A DNA stretch of 64,000 bases, from NCBI GenBank assembly GCA_036320915.1, contig JAXBDG010000012.1, forward strand, positions 1,352,501 to 1,416,500, given 5' to 3'. The DNA is from Linnemannia elongata (lineage: Eukaryota > Mortierellomycota > Mortierellomycetes > Mortierellales > Mortierellaceae). Positions 1 through 10,222 of the stretch are shown here, in pieces. Made by a program: the position numbers and the translations under genes. The stretch's first letter is position 1; each line of letters begins with the position of its first letter. A model generated the notes under the pieces. The model was given only the letters and a program-made list of their open reading frames with translations, had not been told where the DNA came from and made no database searches.

Positions 1-10
1 AGGGGTAAGA

Positions 11-2281
11 CTAGGTGTCTTCCGTCTCGAACTCTTTAACTGTCATCGCTCCTCTTTTTTCCATAATATCCATTCTCCTCCGGCCTAGTAAGGCCTCGAT
101 CACCGCTCGGTCGGCTGCATGTGTATCATTCTGAACGCCAGGGCATCGTCCCTCCTCGTGCTCCGCCAGAGGCCGCCCGCACTCGCATTCATTCGCTCGG
201 GGTTTCCGTCCATATATTTGTTGCCATTGGGACCTGGGCCGCTCCTCCGGGGGTTTGTGCTTCCGTCTTTCTGTGATACCCTGCTGTTTCTCCCATTCGA
301 CGGTTCTCTCGCATCGCGGTTTCCATATTTTTTCTCGGCCCTCCTTCTCGATGTACTTGCAAAATAGTCGGCTGACGTGTTCTGCAACGCTCTTGGGCAT
401 CTCCTTGAAGACTTTGGCCCACTCCGTGGCAAGAGCCTTGGGTACGAGTCCTCTGAGTATGTGGCAGACCGTCCACTTCTCATCGCCCGTGTATCCTTCA
501 TTACGGTCCTCCGTGCTTGGCCATTGGATGATCCTCCTCAGTGCCGCTTTGCATGCTCTGCCGCTCGTCGCTACCCACCCGATCTCCTTGGGCTCTGTTT
601 CTCCCTCCTTCCTTTTCTTCTTCCTCTCTCTGTTGTAGTGTTTCGTGGCAATCTCTCCCCAGAAGTCGATCCTCCCGAGTCCGTCCTTCCAGATTTCATC
701 GTGGGCCTCCTTGCTCTCTGGGCATAACCATACGTGCTCATTGTCCTCCGTCGTCGCATGACACTGTCGGCACTGATCGTTTTTGTACAGGTCTGGTCGT
801 CGGGCATGAAGGGCGTCCATTGTTGGTAGCATGCCATGGATTTTCTTTATCCTGTGGCTGCGTAGTCGTGTGTCCTGCTGCGAACTGAAGAATGTGTGTA
901 CTGGTTTGTTGTTGTGGATAATAGCAAGAGTACCGAGCCAGTCTGTGCCTTCATAGTCCTGGATCGACCTCTTGTGCCTCTTGAGTGATCTCCATGTCTG
1001 GTGCCACCGTCTGGTTGTCTGCATCTTCAGGGCCTGTCTGGTATCGATCTCGAGTGTAGTGCCGGCCATTCTTGCTGTGTAACGCAGGTCGTCCTGATCC
1101 TCCGCTCTGACCTCCCACTCTTTTCCTACCAACGCCTGGGCCTCCTTGGCCGCTTTGTCTGCTGCCTCATTCCACTTGTCGCCGCGATGTCCCTTGACCC
1201 ATTCGACGGTTGTGGATCCTGTCCGCTCGCTGCATATCCGCGCTACTATTGCCCATTCCACCGCGTAATCGCACCTCAGTTTGGCCCTCACCGACGCTCT
1301 CCTCCTGTTGACAACAACATCATTGAACATCTTGACCACCTTTTGATTGTCGGATCGGATGCACACGTCCTGGTCTTGTGGTGTCGCGATGATGCCTGCT
1401 ATGAGCCCCATGAGTTCAGGCTTGATGGATGATGCGAATCCTTTGACTGTTCCTTGTATGACCGGTTGCTGTTCTCCTGCCACCGCGAAAGCCATCGAGC
1501 ACTTGGCCTTCCCAAGGTTGACCATTGATCCGTCCGAATAAATATATCGTACTCCTGGCTGTGTGTGTTTCCTCTGTTCCTCCATGGCCGCCTGTGTGGC
1601 CTCGTCCATGTTAATGTGGTTGTAGCTGTGTTTCGGTGTATTGCTTGCCGTATGATGTTGTATCCGTTCCTTGATGGCAATGAGCAGCGGGTAAGCCTCC
1701 GCCTCCACTTCCTTTAGCCGAGCCTTTACCGCGCGCATTAGTCTCCGCTTGGGCGGGAGCGCTCGCTCTAACTCCTGTCTCCGCCTGTCTAGCTCAGCCT
1801 GTTTCTCGGTCTTCTTTCGACGCTTCTCCTCCTCTGCGGCCTCCTTTGCTGCCTGTTGTCTGAATTTGTCTCTGACCTCCTTCTCTCGTCGAATCTTTGT
1901 GTGACGGTCAATAATCTGATTGCGTCTCTCCCTGAACGCCCTCAAGTTCGCCCTGTCCACTGCTTTGTCTCCTGTCGCCTTGGGTGGGGTCCATGGGATT
2001 CTGGGTTTTTCTGGCGTTTGCTGTAGTAAGTCGATGGTGCGTGTTGTTTCTGGTGTTCTGTTTTGTGTGGTTGGTTGTGTTGCTGGTTGTGTGGTTGGTT
2101 GTGTTGCTGGCAGTGAAAGGGGTGACGAAAAAGAGAAGGAAGAAGAAAAAGAGGGGGAATCTAAATCTACAATTGGGGGTTGGGTTGACTGTGAAGAAAC
2201 AAAAAGGGAGGGTTGTGTGTGTTCGGATTGTGCTGACGAGTTGTGAGTGTTATGTTGCAAGATTACGAGGTGTGATGTCAA
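11..2281 (-). mobile_element. Retroelement ORF with RNase H and zinc-finger domains, no reverse transcriptase (copy 1)
   Basis: One uninterrupted 756-codon frame. Order: a Gln/Thr/Ser/Pro-rich start (~1-95), a Lys/Glu/Arg-rich probable coiled coil (~105-215), an RNase H domain (~245-385), a zinc finger of form C-x2-C-x8-H-x3-C, and a C-terminal Cys/His cluster (CECGRPLAEHEEGRC). The RNase H acidic residues are visible in YSDGS, KPELM, RSDNQ and NEAADKAA, so the D-E-D-D set is complete. RNase H followed by a CCHC finger is the usual tail of a non-LTR retrotransposon ORF2, but no reverse transcriptase lies upstream; the next 260 bases lead into a Crinkler gene. The frame opens at a TTG, and the first ATG is near codon 225, so the 5' end is probably truncated or starts on a non-AUG codon. 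A second, broken copy lies at 19689-21898 on the other strand. The window edge cuts off the 3' end. Confidence 0.8.
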
Positions 2282-2547
2282 ATACGCGGGTTCACTCCGT
2301 AGTCAGCTGACTGAAGACATCGGATAGAATAAAAAGATTTAAATTAAACAGGGTATTGACAAATGACATTGCACGGATCCTTATATTCTTGACAAAAAGG
2401 CAAAAAAATGACAAAAACTCGAATCGACTGTATATTCCCGCATGTGCAATACCACTATTTTCAAGGCGCATTGTTCATGTCCATACGTGACCTATCAGAA
2501 TGAAACATATGGAGTGTTGAAAGCCCTGGCTGCAGGGATAGCAGAAT
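2282..2547. other. Spacer between RNase H element and Crinkler 3' end
   Basis: AT-rich stretch with no open reading frame that I can support. It joins the 5' edge of the RNase H retroelement to the distal end of the Crinkler frame. If the retroelement is 5'-truncated, its target-site duplication should lie here, but the matching 3' flank is outside the window. Confidence 0.5.
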
Positions 2548-5517
2548 TTATTCTACGCGGCGCCTTTTTTCAGGCTGGAAGTCTTGGTACGGCAAAAACC
2601 CCATCTCCTTCTCAAGGACTTTAGAGCGCATTGAAGGAACCTTTTGGATAAGGTCGTTATACGAGCGGTAGGGCATATTCTCGAGGATTCGGTCCACTTC
2701 TTCGTCACCAAGCCAATGCTTCTTCTTCAAGGTCTCCCGAGTCGCGAAATTCCAATTGAGATCCTTTGAAACTGCAAGGGCGGCAGAAATGCTGAAAGCG
2801 TCGCCAAAGAACTCGTTGAAATTGCCTCGGTAGATCAGGAGACAATCCTCTGGAAAAGATTCACCGCCGAGTAGCTGAAATGCTGGATCCGTAACATCTG
2901 CCGTCGAGATAAGAATCGTGATGATGAGTGCTCAATTGATTCCTTGCTGGTCTAGTAGTGAATATCCTGGAATCTTTCCGACGGTCTCCACATTCTTGCT
3001 GTGCTCACTGGTGAGGAGACTAGCCGAAAGTGGACTCCCCAGCTTTTTCGCTTGTAGTGCACAAAGAAGGTTCTCGCCCTCGCTGTCCGCGCTCTCGCGA
3101 TAGACGCATACATCACCGAATTGTGCGCCGTCTGCATTTTTGATCACAACGTCTGACCTCCAGTCCAGTCCCTGTTCTTGTTCGCCAACAGTCAGTCCTC
3201 CTGACTCTGGGAATCGGTGCGCTGCCGTGATGACCGATAGTTTCTTGAGCTTGACAGTACGGCCCAAAGTCTCTGCTCGCCCGAGGACGCCTTTGTAGAT
3301 GTCCCCGAGAGTCGCTGCTACGTGGCCATCGCCGATGAGAAGGTTCGTACGGAGCGTCTCATACTCAGCGATGATGCGTTCGAAGAATCCCCACTCATGG
3401 TCTTTCTCCCAGTCGTGTAAGAATGCGGATCCAAGGCGATTCCGGACTTCATCGATAGTCGTGTTGTAAATGTGTAGGAAAAAGAAGGGAATTCGGACCA
3501 GCACTTGTCCACGGCCTTCGTTACTGTCTTCCAGAATCGTATGAGTTTCGCGTTCTAGAACGTCCAAGGTGAGTGCTGGGAACTGATCAGATGGGGCGAG
3601 TGTGCGCGGCGATGATTGCTGAAGAATGCATAGTCGAACAAGTGCACGAACAAGCTCCTTGTGCGTCTCGACGAAGGTCGTGATAGAGTAGTAGTTGTCG
3701 AGGTTGTTTGCAACTTTGTTGAAAATACGATCCGCGTTCATGTCGATGTCGTGCACTGTATCTGGAAAAGTTTTGCATTTCTCCAGTCGAGGTCCAAAAA
3801 ACTCCTCCAGTAAAAGCTGCAGTGCTCGTGGAAGACCGCCGGTGGCCGATAATAAGCGAAAAAGCGACATCTTCGGCATCCATTCACGGTGATGAACTTG
3901 GGCGAGCCCCGTGAAATGGCCCATGATGTCGTAGCAGGCTCCCGTGGATAAAGTTGGACAGCTGAGGAACTTGAAGGAGTAAGAGGTCGGTTCTGCTGCC
4001 AGAGTCACGTCCTGCCGAGCCGTTCCAGAGAGAAAGGTCTGGATCATATGGGGCTTCATCACGCCGCTCATGAAAGGTCCAAGGCTGCGCATCATATCCT
4101 GGAACAGGCGGAGTCCTTCGTCTCTGTGACGCTCTGCTGGGTCCCCAGCCATGCGAAATCCGGTGTTAGGTAACGATGCAAGCTTGTGGCCTTTAGGAGT
4201 TCTCTCCCAGCGATGGTCAAAGATCCTCTGGAATTCGTCGATGTGAAGGAAAAGGAAGAATGGCTGATGTGCCGGCTGCTTTAAATCTTGGCGAATGGCG
4301 ATGATGACGTTAGGGATCGTGAAGAGGCCACGGTGATCGACAGCTTTGTAGCAGAAGTCGGAAAATCCCTCGTAGTATCTGTCTTGGAAGAAGTGAGTAT
4401 AAGCCAAACGCAGGCCAAGAACGGTGTCGGCATCGAGATGAGTGTCGATCGGACCCAATTTAACGTCGACACCGAAATCAAGCAGCATGTAGTGGTAGTG
4501 AGGCGAGTAATCAACGCCTTTTGTTTTGGCTTTCTCTGAGAGTCGACGTTGTAAAGCTTCGTACAGTTCGCTTCCATAGCGCGTTTTCCCTAATGGATTT
4601 AATGTTGAGTCGTTAATACGTTGCCACCGAAGATTGTCAAGTGGTTCCATGGAAATGACAGTATCCTTACCAATGCCGGCTGTTCCACTGCACACAAGGA
4701 ATGAGCTCTCCGCCTTCGCAGGCCGTCGGTCTTTTTGCCAAGACAAGCAAGTTCCGATATTTCTCACGACTACATCGATCGCTGCGTCCATTGGACGCTC
4801 CTGGTAAGGCATGATGTTGGATAGCTGTGGGGCAGAATCCGATCCTGGGCCGCGAGGATGAAAGGTACCCTGAATTTGCTTGATGACGTCCATAATGCCT
4901 TTGGGAGGATAACGTTGACAAAAGAGCAAGGTGTGAGAAACTTGATTTTTCTTACAGTAGAGTGCAAACAAAAGACAATAATAATGATTACCGGAGACTG
5001 GCGAGCCAGGACGAGTTTTATCCGAGAGAGCAGTGGAGGCACGGGCAGGGACAGATACATGTACTATGTTAGTGCAATTGGATGAATGCTACAGGTTAGT
5101 ACATATATAATGGACAAGCGTATGTGCAAGGCGTCAATGAAAGCAAAGCGCGTCTGCATTACCTGGAGGAGGGCGCTGGACGATGACATGGATGGTGTTC
5201 TTGGGCGGCTTGTCAGGAAAGACCTCTAACAAGCCACGCGTCGCTCTGAGTTTCTTCTTGTCCTTGTTGTTGACATTGCCAAGCACGATGGGGATCTCGT
5301 CGTCGTCGTCATCGTCAGGGATGGAGACACTCCAGACGGTGAGGTCTTTCGCTGCAATGTCGTCAAACTGAGGAGACAACGCGCTCTTGATGAGGTTCTT
5401 GAGGTCATCAACGGTGTCTTCCGGTGTTGGTTTGACAGCGAAGACATTCGACAGGGGTTCGCCATCAACGAGACAAAACAGGTTCAGGCGATGTTCGGTC
5501 ATGGTGTTGCGAAGCAT
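2548..5517 (-). pseudogene. Crinkler (CRN) effector-type protein with NTPase and nuclease-like domains, one in-frame stop
   Basis: Exon 1 is 5517-5163 and exon 2 starts at 5063 (intron 5162-5064, GTAATG..CTAACATAG). Exon 1 encodes the ubiquitin-like Crinkler header: MLRNTMTEHRLNLFCLVDGE near the start and HVIVQRPPPG at the end. Exon 2 carries a P-loop (GTAGIGKDT, ~residues 245-253), a Walker B (FLFLHIDEFQ) and a late D...QAK motif (FGDVCVYRES, LLCALQAKK) resembling a restriction-endonuclease fold with Q in place of the catalytic E. The frame ends at a TGA (2934-2932) after ~828 codons, then continues in the same frame for 127 more codons to 2548. Full length would be about 956 residues, close to the intact paralogue at 55554-58561 (942). 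CRN proteins are known as modular nucleus-directed effectors of oomycetes and some fungi. The gene sits between two retroelements. A short extra intron near 4990 cannot be excluded. Confidence 0.85.
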
Positions 5518-6010
5518 CAAAGGAAAAGAAAGCGCAGGGAAGAGAGAGTTGTGAAGAGGTCTGGGATGAAGAGAGAGCGAGGAGTCAACCAAAAGAAAAA
5601 AAGAATGGGGAAGGTCCAGGGTTAAAAGGAAAAGTAAGAGATGAAAAGGACGTGAGAACGGTGGTAAAGGCGATGAAAGTGTGGAAATGGTGGCAAAAAG
5701 AAAGGTGTAGTGAGAACCAAACGCGAAAAGTAGTCGAAGAGGGAGAGTAGGAGCTATGGCAAAACAATGGTGGTGAGAAAAAAAAGCAGAGATGTGGGAA
5801 GAGAGCGTGAGAGCTGTGGCAAAGGCAATGGAGGCGAGAAGAAGAAGGAGTGGGGGGAGGGGGCACAGCAAAGAGATGCGGAAAGAGTGCACGTGGGAGG
5901 GACAGAGAAAGGAATGGGCGCGGAGGGTGGTGGGCAAGGGAGCCGGCAAAGGGCGATGGAGGTGTGGGAAAGGTGATAATAAGGATAGGTGATAAAGAAA
6001 GTAGTCAGAA
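5518..6010 (-). promoter_or_regulatory. Pyrimidine-rich leader upstream of the Crinkler start
   Basis: On the gene strand the ~490 bases before the Crinkler ATG are strongly C/T-rich, so no stop codon occurs in the Crinkler frame for 228 codons upstream of the ATG. The predicted peptide is low-complexity and does not look like protein. I read this as a CT-rich promoter or 5' leader; the start is set at ATG 5517-5515 because it opens the conserved header, as in the paralogue. Confidence 0.45.
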
Positions 6011-6072
6011 ACAAAGACAAGTAAAAGGACGCTGTGATACCACATCTTTTTGTAGCACCAGCAGTTGTGACC

Positions 6073-6148
6073 TCTTAGATTAGCAGTCATATCCTTAGTA
6101 GATAGTGTTTGTAGTGCGCCCAGCTCTCTTGTATGCTCCTTGGAAAAT
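6073..6148 (+). repeat. Dispersed repeat, copy 1
   Basis: About 75 bases with clear similarity to 27448-27522. Shared blocks include TTAGCAGTCATAT, TTAGTAGA and AGTGCGCC. Neither copy lies in a recognisable gene. Function unknown; probably a relic of one transposable element family. Confidence 0.55.
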
Positions 6149-6224
6149 AATAACCAGGTGTTATTGACAAAGGTAATGGGGAGAATGGAATAACGAAACA
6201 AAGAGAGGGGTTTGTTTAATTCAG

Positions 6225-6254
6225 GGACGAAGAGTCCTTATGTACTCTTCGTCC
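6225..6254. repeat. Perfect 11-bp inverted repeat with 8-base loop
   Basis: GGACGAAGAGT and ACTCTTCGTCC are exact inverse complements around CCTTATGT. It lies between the Crinkler promoter and the LINE. It could form a hairpin in either strand; no partner is seen to identify it as a transposon end. Confidence 0.6.
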
Positions 6255-6403
6255 TGGTGATACACGTGATTATAGCACATCCAAATCTGGAGGCGCGTTC
6301 AATGTCACATAGGCGTAAACAAGACTTGACATAAACTGGGAACCGGGGCCAGAAACCGGTTCTAAGGCAAAACGTGGCATCGCTCCCCCCGTACTAAACA
6401 CTA

Positions 6404-7290
6404 ATGCGGATAGCGACATTGAATGTGCGAGGAATGCGTAAGCAACACCTCCAGAGAACTATTGGCCCCAACAACCAGTCAAACTTTTACACCTGGCTCC
6501 GACACACCGACAACAACATTCTAGCACTCCAGGAACTGGGATTTGACTCCCCAGGACCGAGCACCAACCAACAACAGACGCTCAACCAAATTCTCAATTG
6601 CAACGATGCAGTGTGGACAAGACACTGTGCACTCCTCATTCGTGACCCCTCCCTTTCTATCACCTCTTCCTCCACCTTCCTTGATGGCAGAGTCATAACT
6701 GCCAGCATCATGTCATCCTCACTAGCTCTCGAAGCCACCATTTGTGTCATGTATGCGGATGCTAACCCTACTGACAGAAAGCAATTTTTCCTTGATTGCC
6801 TCTCACTCCCTTTCTTTCTCTCCCCTCCTCAACACTCTCTTCTTCTTGGAGATCTCAACTATCAGCACCATCACTCCAGACCTCACCCAGAGTTTCAAGA
6901 CTGGGTCAATTCCCATCTAGTTGACTGCATCACGCCCCCCTATACTATCCCCAGTACTACCTTTACCCACACTGGAAATATGATAAAACCCGCACCACCA
7001 TCGACTACATCTTTTCCTCCTTTTCTCTCCTCTCACAGGTCTCCAAACCACAGCAACTTTGTTCTTCTCCTTTTTCAGACCATGACATGTTGATACTGAC
7101 CCTGATTCCTAGCACTGTACCACAGACGGGCCGGGGACTATGGCGCATGAATACGAGAATGCTCGACACCGCTGACTTCCGGAAGGAACTGGACGGATTT
7201 CATTCAACCCTCGCTGAGCCCTTTCCTTCCGAGAACCACCAACAACACTGGGACAGGATCAAAGACAATATCAAACGCTCTGCATCAACA
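6404..7290 (+). pseudogene. LINE endonuclease domain, frameshifted
   Basis: The frame from ATG 6404 opens with MRIATLNVRGM, typical of the exonuclease-endonuclease-phosphatase fold, followed by LALQELGF (catalytic E) and LLLGDLNY. Near 6975 the reading moves to another frame, where TTIDYIF and the terminal SDHDML motif appear, continuing to ~7285. These are the expected order and spacing of APE-like endonuclease motifs, so one small indel has split the domain. A second frame change near 7285 joins it to the linker before the RT. Confidence 0.85.
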
Positions 7291-10222
7291 CCTCCATCAC
7301 CAAACGTAAGGATCGACAGTCCATCATCCAGGACCTCAACAACACTCGCCAAACTCTCCTCGCTGACTTTGCCCGGGCCTCCGGTACCACAAAGGCCACT
7401 CTGGCGCTGGAACTTGAGGCGCTAGAAATTTTTCTTCAACACCATACATCGGAGGAACTTGATACATACGCGCTACGCTCTGGCACCACCTGGCGAGAGA
7501 AAGGCGAGGCCAGTACAAGATACTTCTTTAGAGCAATCGCTCAGAGATTCAAAAAGCGACTCGTCCCACCCCTTCACAACCCCTCGACAAACAACCTCAC
7601 CACGACGGCGGAAGAACGACTGCAAGTGGCATCCGATTTTTATTCCCAGCTGTACACCCCCGACCAGTCAGATGAACACGCCACCTAGCAACTCATAAAC
7701 TCCCTCCCTCCAGCAGCCATACTCACAGACATCGACAAAGTTGGACTTACTCTGAGGATCAGCGACCTAGAACTGGAAAACGCGATAGACATGTCCCCAC
7801 ATTCCAAGGCACCAGGTCGAGATGGACTTCCTTTCGAGCTATACCGGCACATCATCAGCATCTCCTGGATTCGAAAACTTCTCCTAGCGGTACTAAACGA
7901 GGCATTACTGGACTCAACCTTTCCTCGATCCTGGCAGGAAACGGTTACGATTCTACTTTACAAGAAAGGGGACGCTTCTCGACTCTCGAACTGGCGCCCC
8001 CTATCCCTTATCAACTCGGACGCAAAGATTTTCACCAAGATTCTCACCCTACGAATTCAACCATACATGAGGACTTTGACGGGTTCATACCAAACGGGAT
8101 TCACGGCTGGACGACACATTGCGGACAATGGACTAGTGCTCAACAACCTACGGGACTACTGCAAGGCTAGAAGGCTGAAGCGTGTCGGAATCCTTTTTGA
8201 TCAGGAAAAAGCGTATGACAGAGTTCATCCGGCCTATCTGGAGGCGGTCCTGAAGAAGTTCGGCTTCCCACACCTGATCGTGAGGAGCATTACAATGCTG
8301 TTCTTTTCCACCAGGATCTCCCTCAATGTCAACGGCTTTCTTTCGGACCCCTTCACACAATCCAGAGGCCTTCGCCAAGGAGACCCCCTGTCACCACTTC
8401 TCTTTAACCTCGCCTTCGAGCCGCTCCTGGCATACATCCAGTCCTCCCCTGATATCCGGGGGATCACTATCCCAGCACGGCAGGAACCGATGAAGCACGG
8501 TGCATATGCTGACGACCTACTGGCACTAGTCTCTTCGGTGGCGGAATGGGAGACCCTCGACAGCGCTCTTACCCTCTACGGTCGAGCCTCAAATGCCAAG
8601 GTCAACCTTAGCAAAACCATTGCATTTCCTATGGCTCGCTCCGCCGATCCGCAACTTAAGGACCATCTGACGGCCCTCGACCTCCAATGGCACGACTCCA
8701 CATCCCACGATGCACTGATCTACTTGGGGTTTCCAATTTTCTTTGGCAAGCATCAGGAAAAGACATTCTGGGACAAGATCTACGCCAAAATCAAAGCAGG
8801 ACTCGACATTCACTCTTCTCGCACCCTATCAGTCCTAGGCAGGGCTACCATTGTTAACGCCCTCATCCTGTCCCGCCTTTGGCACCTCGCGTGGGTGGTT
8901 CCCTTTCCCACCCAGTTCCTATCCAAAGTTCGGCAGATTGTTACTACGTTTGTCTGCAACTTCAAGCCGATAGCGGCATGGAGCACCATCACCACACCAC
9001 GTCACAGGGGTGGACTAGGAGTAATTGACCCTGCCGTCCAGTTCCAGGTCTTCCAGCTCAAGCACCTTCGCAATGCCGTCTCCTCCACGGTGTCCTGGGG
9101 AAAGGATATTGCGCTGGATATTATTCAATGGCGGACTAGATCGATGCATCGTCTCGCCTTTGTTGTCGCACCGGGGGATATCCCATACCGATCCATGCTG
9201 GCCGAGTTCCCTAGCCTCCAACGGATGGTGGCTGCAGCCACCAAACTGCCCTCCCTCAAGACATCTATTACTCAAGCAAGTCCCCCAGACTCATCCACCT
9301 TTGCGGCTTCCCCTGTCGAATGGTGGTTTCCCCCCGCCGATAACACCACTCCCCCACTTACAACCCGGATCGGAGATTTGTTCTTGCTGACCGCAAACGA
9401 GAACAACAAGTACCGGGTGTCCAACAAACCGGAGCTGCCAAGCAAATTGAGGCAGGAGCAGGACAACCTGGTCTCTCAACTCGTCCAGTCAAAAACCAGG
9501 AATATGTCACAAGCCTACCCCACCGTGATACAGGACCCGCCGGCGGGACCGGTCGGTGACCAGATCCAACAACGCGTACAGTCCATAGTACTCTATGGGG
9601 AAGGAAAGAGCACGGTGACGTTTGGCTCCGCTACCACCAAACAACTGCGGCACTTTCTATCTTCCCCACCGTCGACAGCTCAGCCCCGCCTCCCACCGAA
9701 TCGACGTCCCGGTCTGAGGAGGGATCTGTAACCCAATGGCGCAAGTTCTGGCGCACGAAGATTCCTCACAGAGCCCGCACAATTTGGTGGCGATACAAAC
9801 GAGACATTCTTCCTTGTGGCACACTCCGTGCCCACCGATGGAACCAAGACCCAAAGTGCGAAATGCGAGGATGCAGAGAACAGAGAGCGGACAAGAATCA
9901 CTACATCTTTCAGTGCTCGGCTAAATATCTGGCGTGGCAGTCGATACTGAAGGAATACACCGACAAGGTCCTCTGGTCGGACGAGGACCTGCATTCGCTC
10001 CTTTCCTTCAAACCCGAATACAACATCTCCGCTCCTCAACTCCTAGCATGCTGTCTAATTGGAGTCCACACAGCCAACTTAACTCTCTTTCTACATAAAC
10101 AGACTCAATCCTGGGACGATATCTCCAACAATAATATCACTAAAGAGATACACAAAGTAATCGCACAAAATAATCAGTCTACATATACTATAGGAATAAG
10201 CGAGTTTGCCCCTGCAACATGA
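7291..10222 (+). pseudogene. LINE reverse transcriptase and C-terminal zinc finger, disrupted
   Basis: From ~7290 the linker runs in the RT frame to a premature TAG at 7686-7688; the frame then reads on to 9731. RT motifs in order: SKAPGRDGLPFELY, LFDQEKAYDRV (motif A aspartate), SRGLRQGDPLSPLLFN (motif B) and AYADDLLAL with YADD at 8505-8516 (motif C). Near 9690 the frame changes again, into a tail starting QWRKFWRTKIPHRARTIWW and a finger of form C-x4-C-x8-H-x4-C (~9855-9920). RNase H is absent. The catalytic aspartates are intact, so decay is by indels and a stop. Confidence 0.9.

Larger units (their letters stand above)
6404..10222 (+). mobile_element. Decayed non-LTR (LINE) retrotransposon with endonuclease, RT and zinc finger
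   Basis: Order on the plus strand: an APE-type endonuclease, a reverse transcriptase with YADD, and a C-terminal CCHC finger, the classical arrangement of an L1/Tad-like ORF2. No ORF1 is visible upstream. At least three frame changes (near 6975, 7285 and 9690) and one in-frame TAG (7686-7688) show it cannot make a full protein. The true 5' edge may be nearer 6290. I found no A tail or convincing target-site duplication; the nearest candidate is the T-rich stretch at 10273-10286. Confidence 0.9.

Noticed and set aside
5134..6201. 355-residue protein starting upstream of the Crinkler header
   Set aside because: The extra 228 codons are translated CT-rich leader with no ATG start; the paralogue starts at the same MLRNTM.
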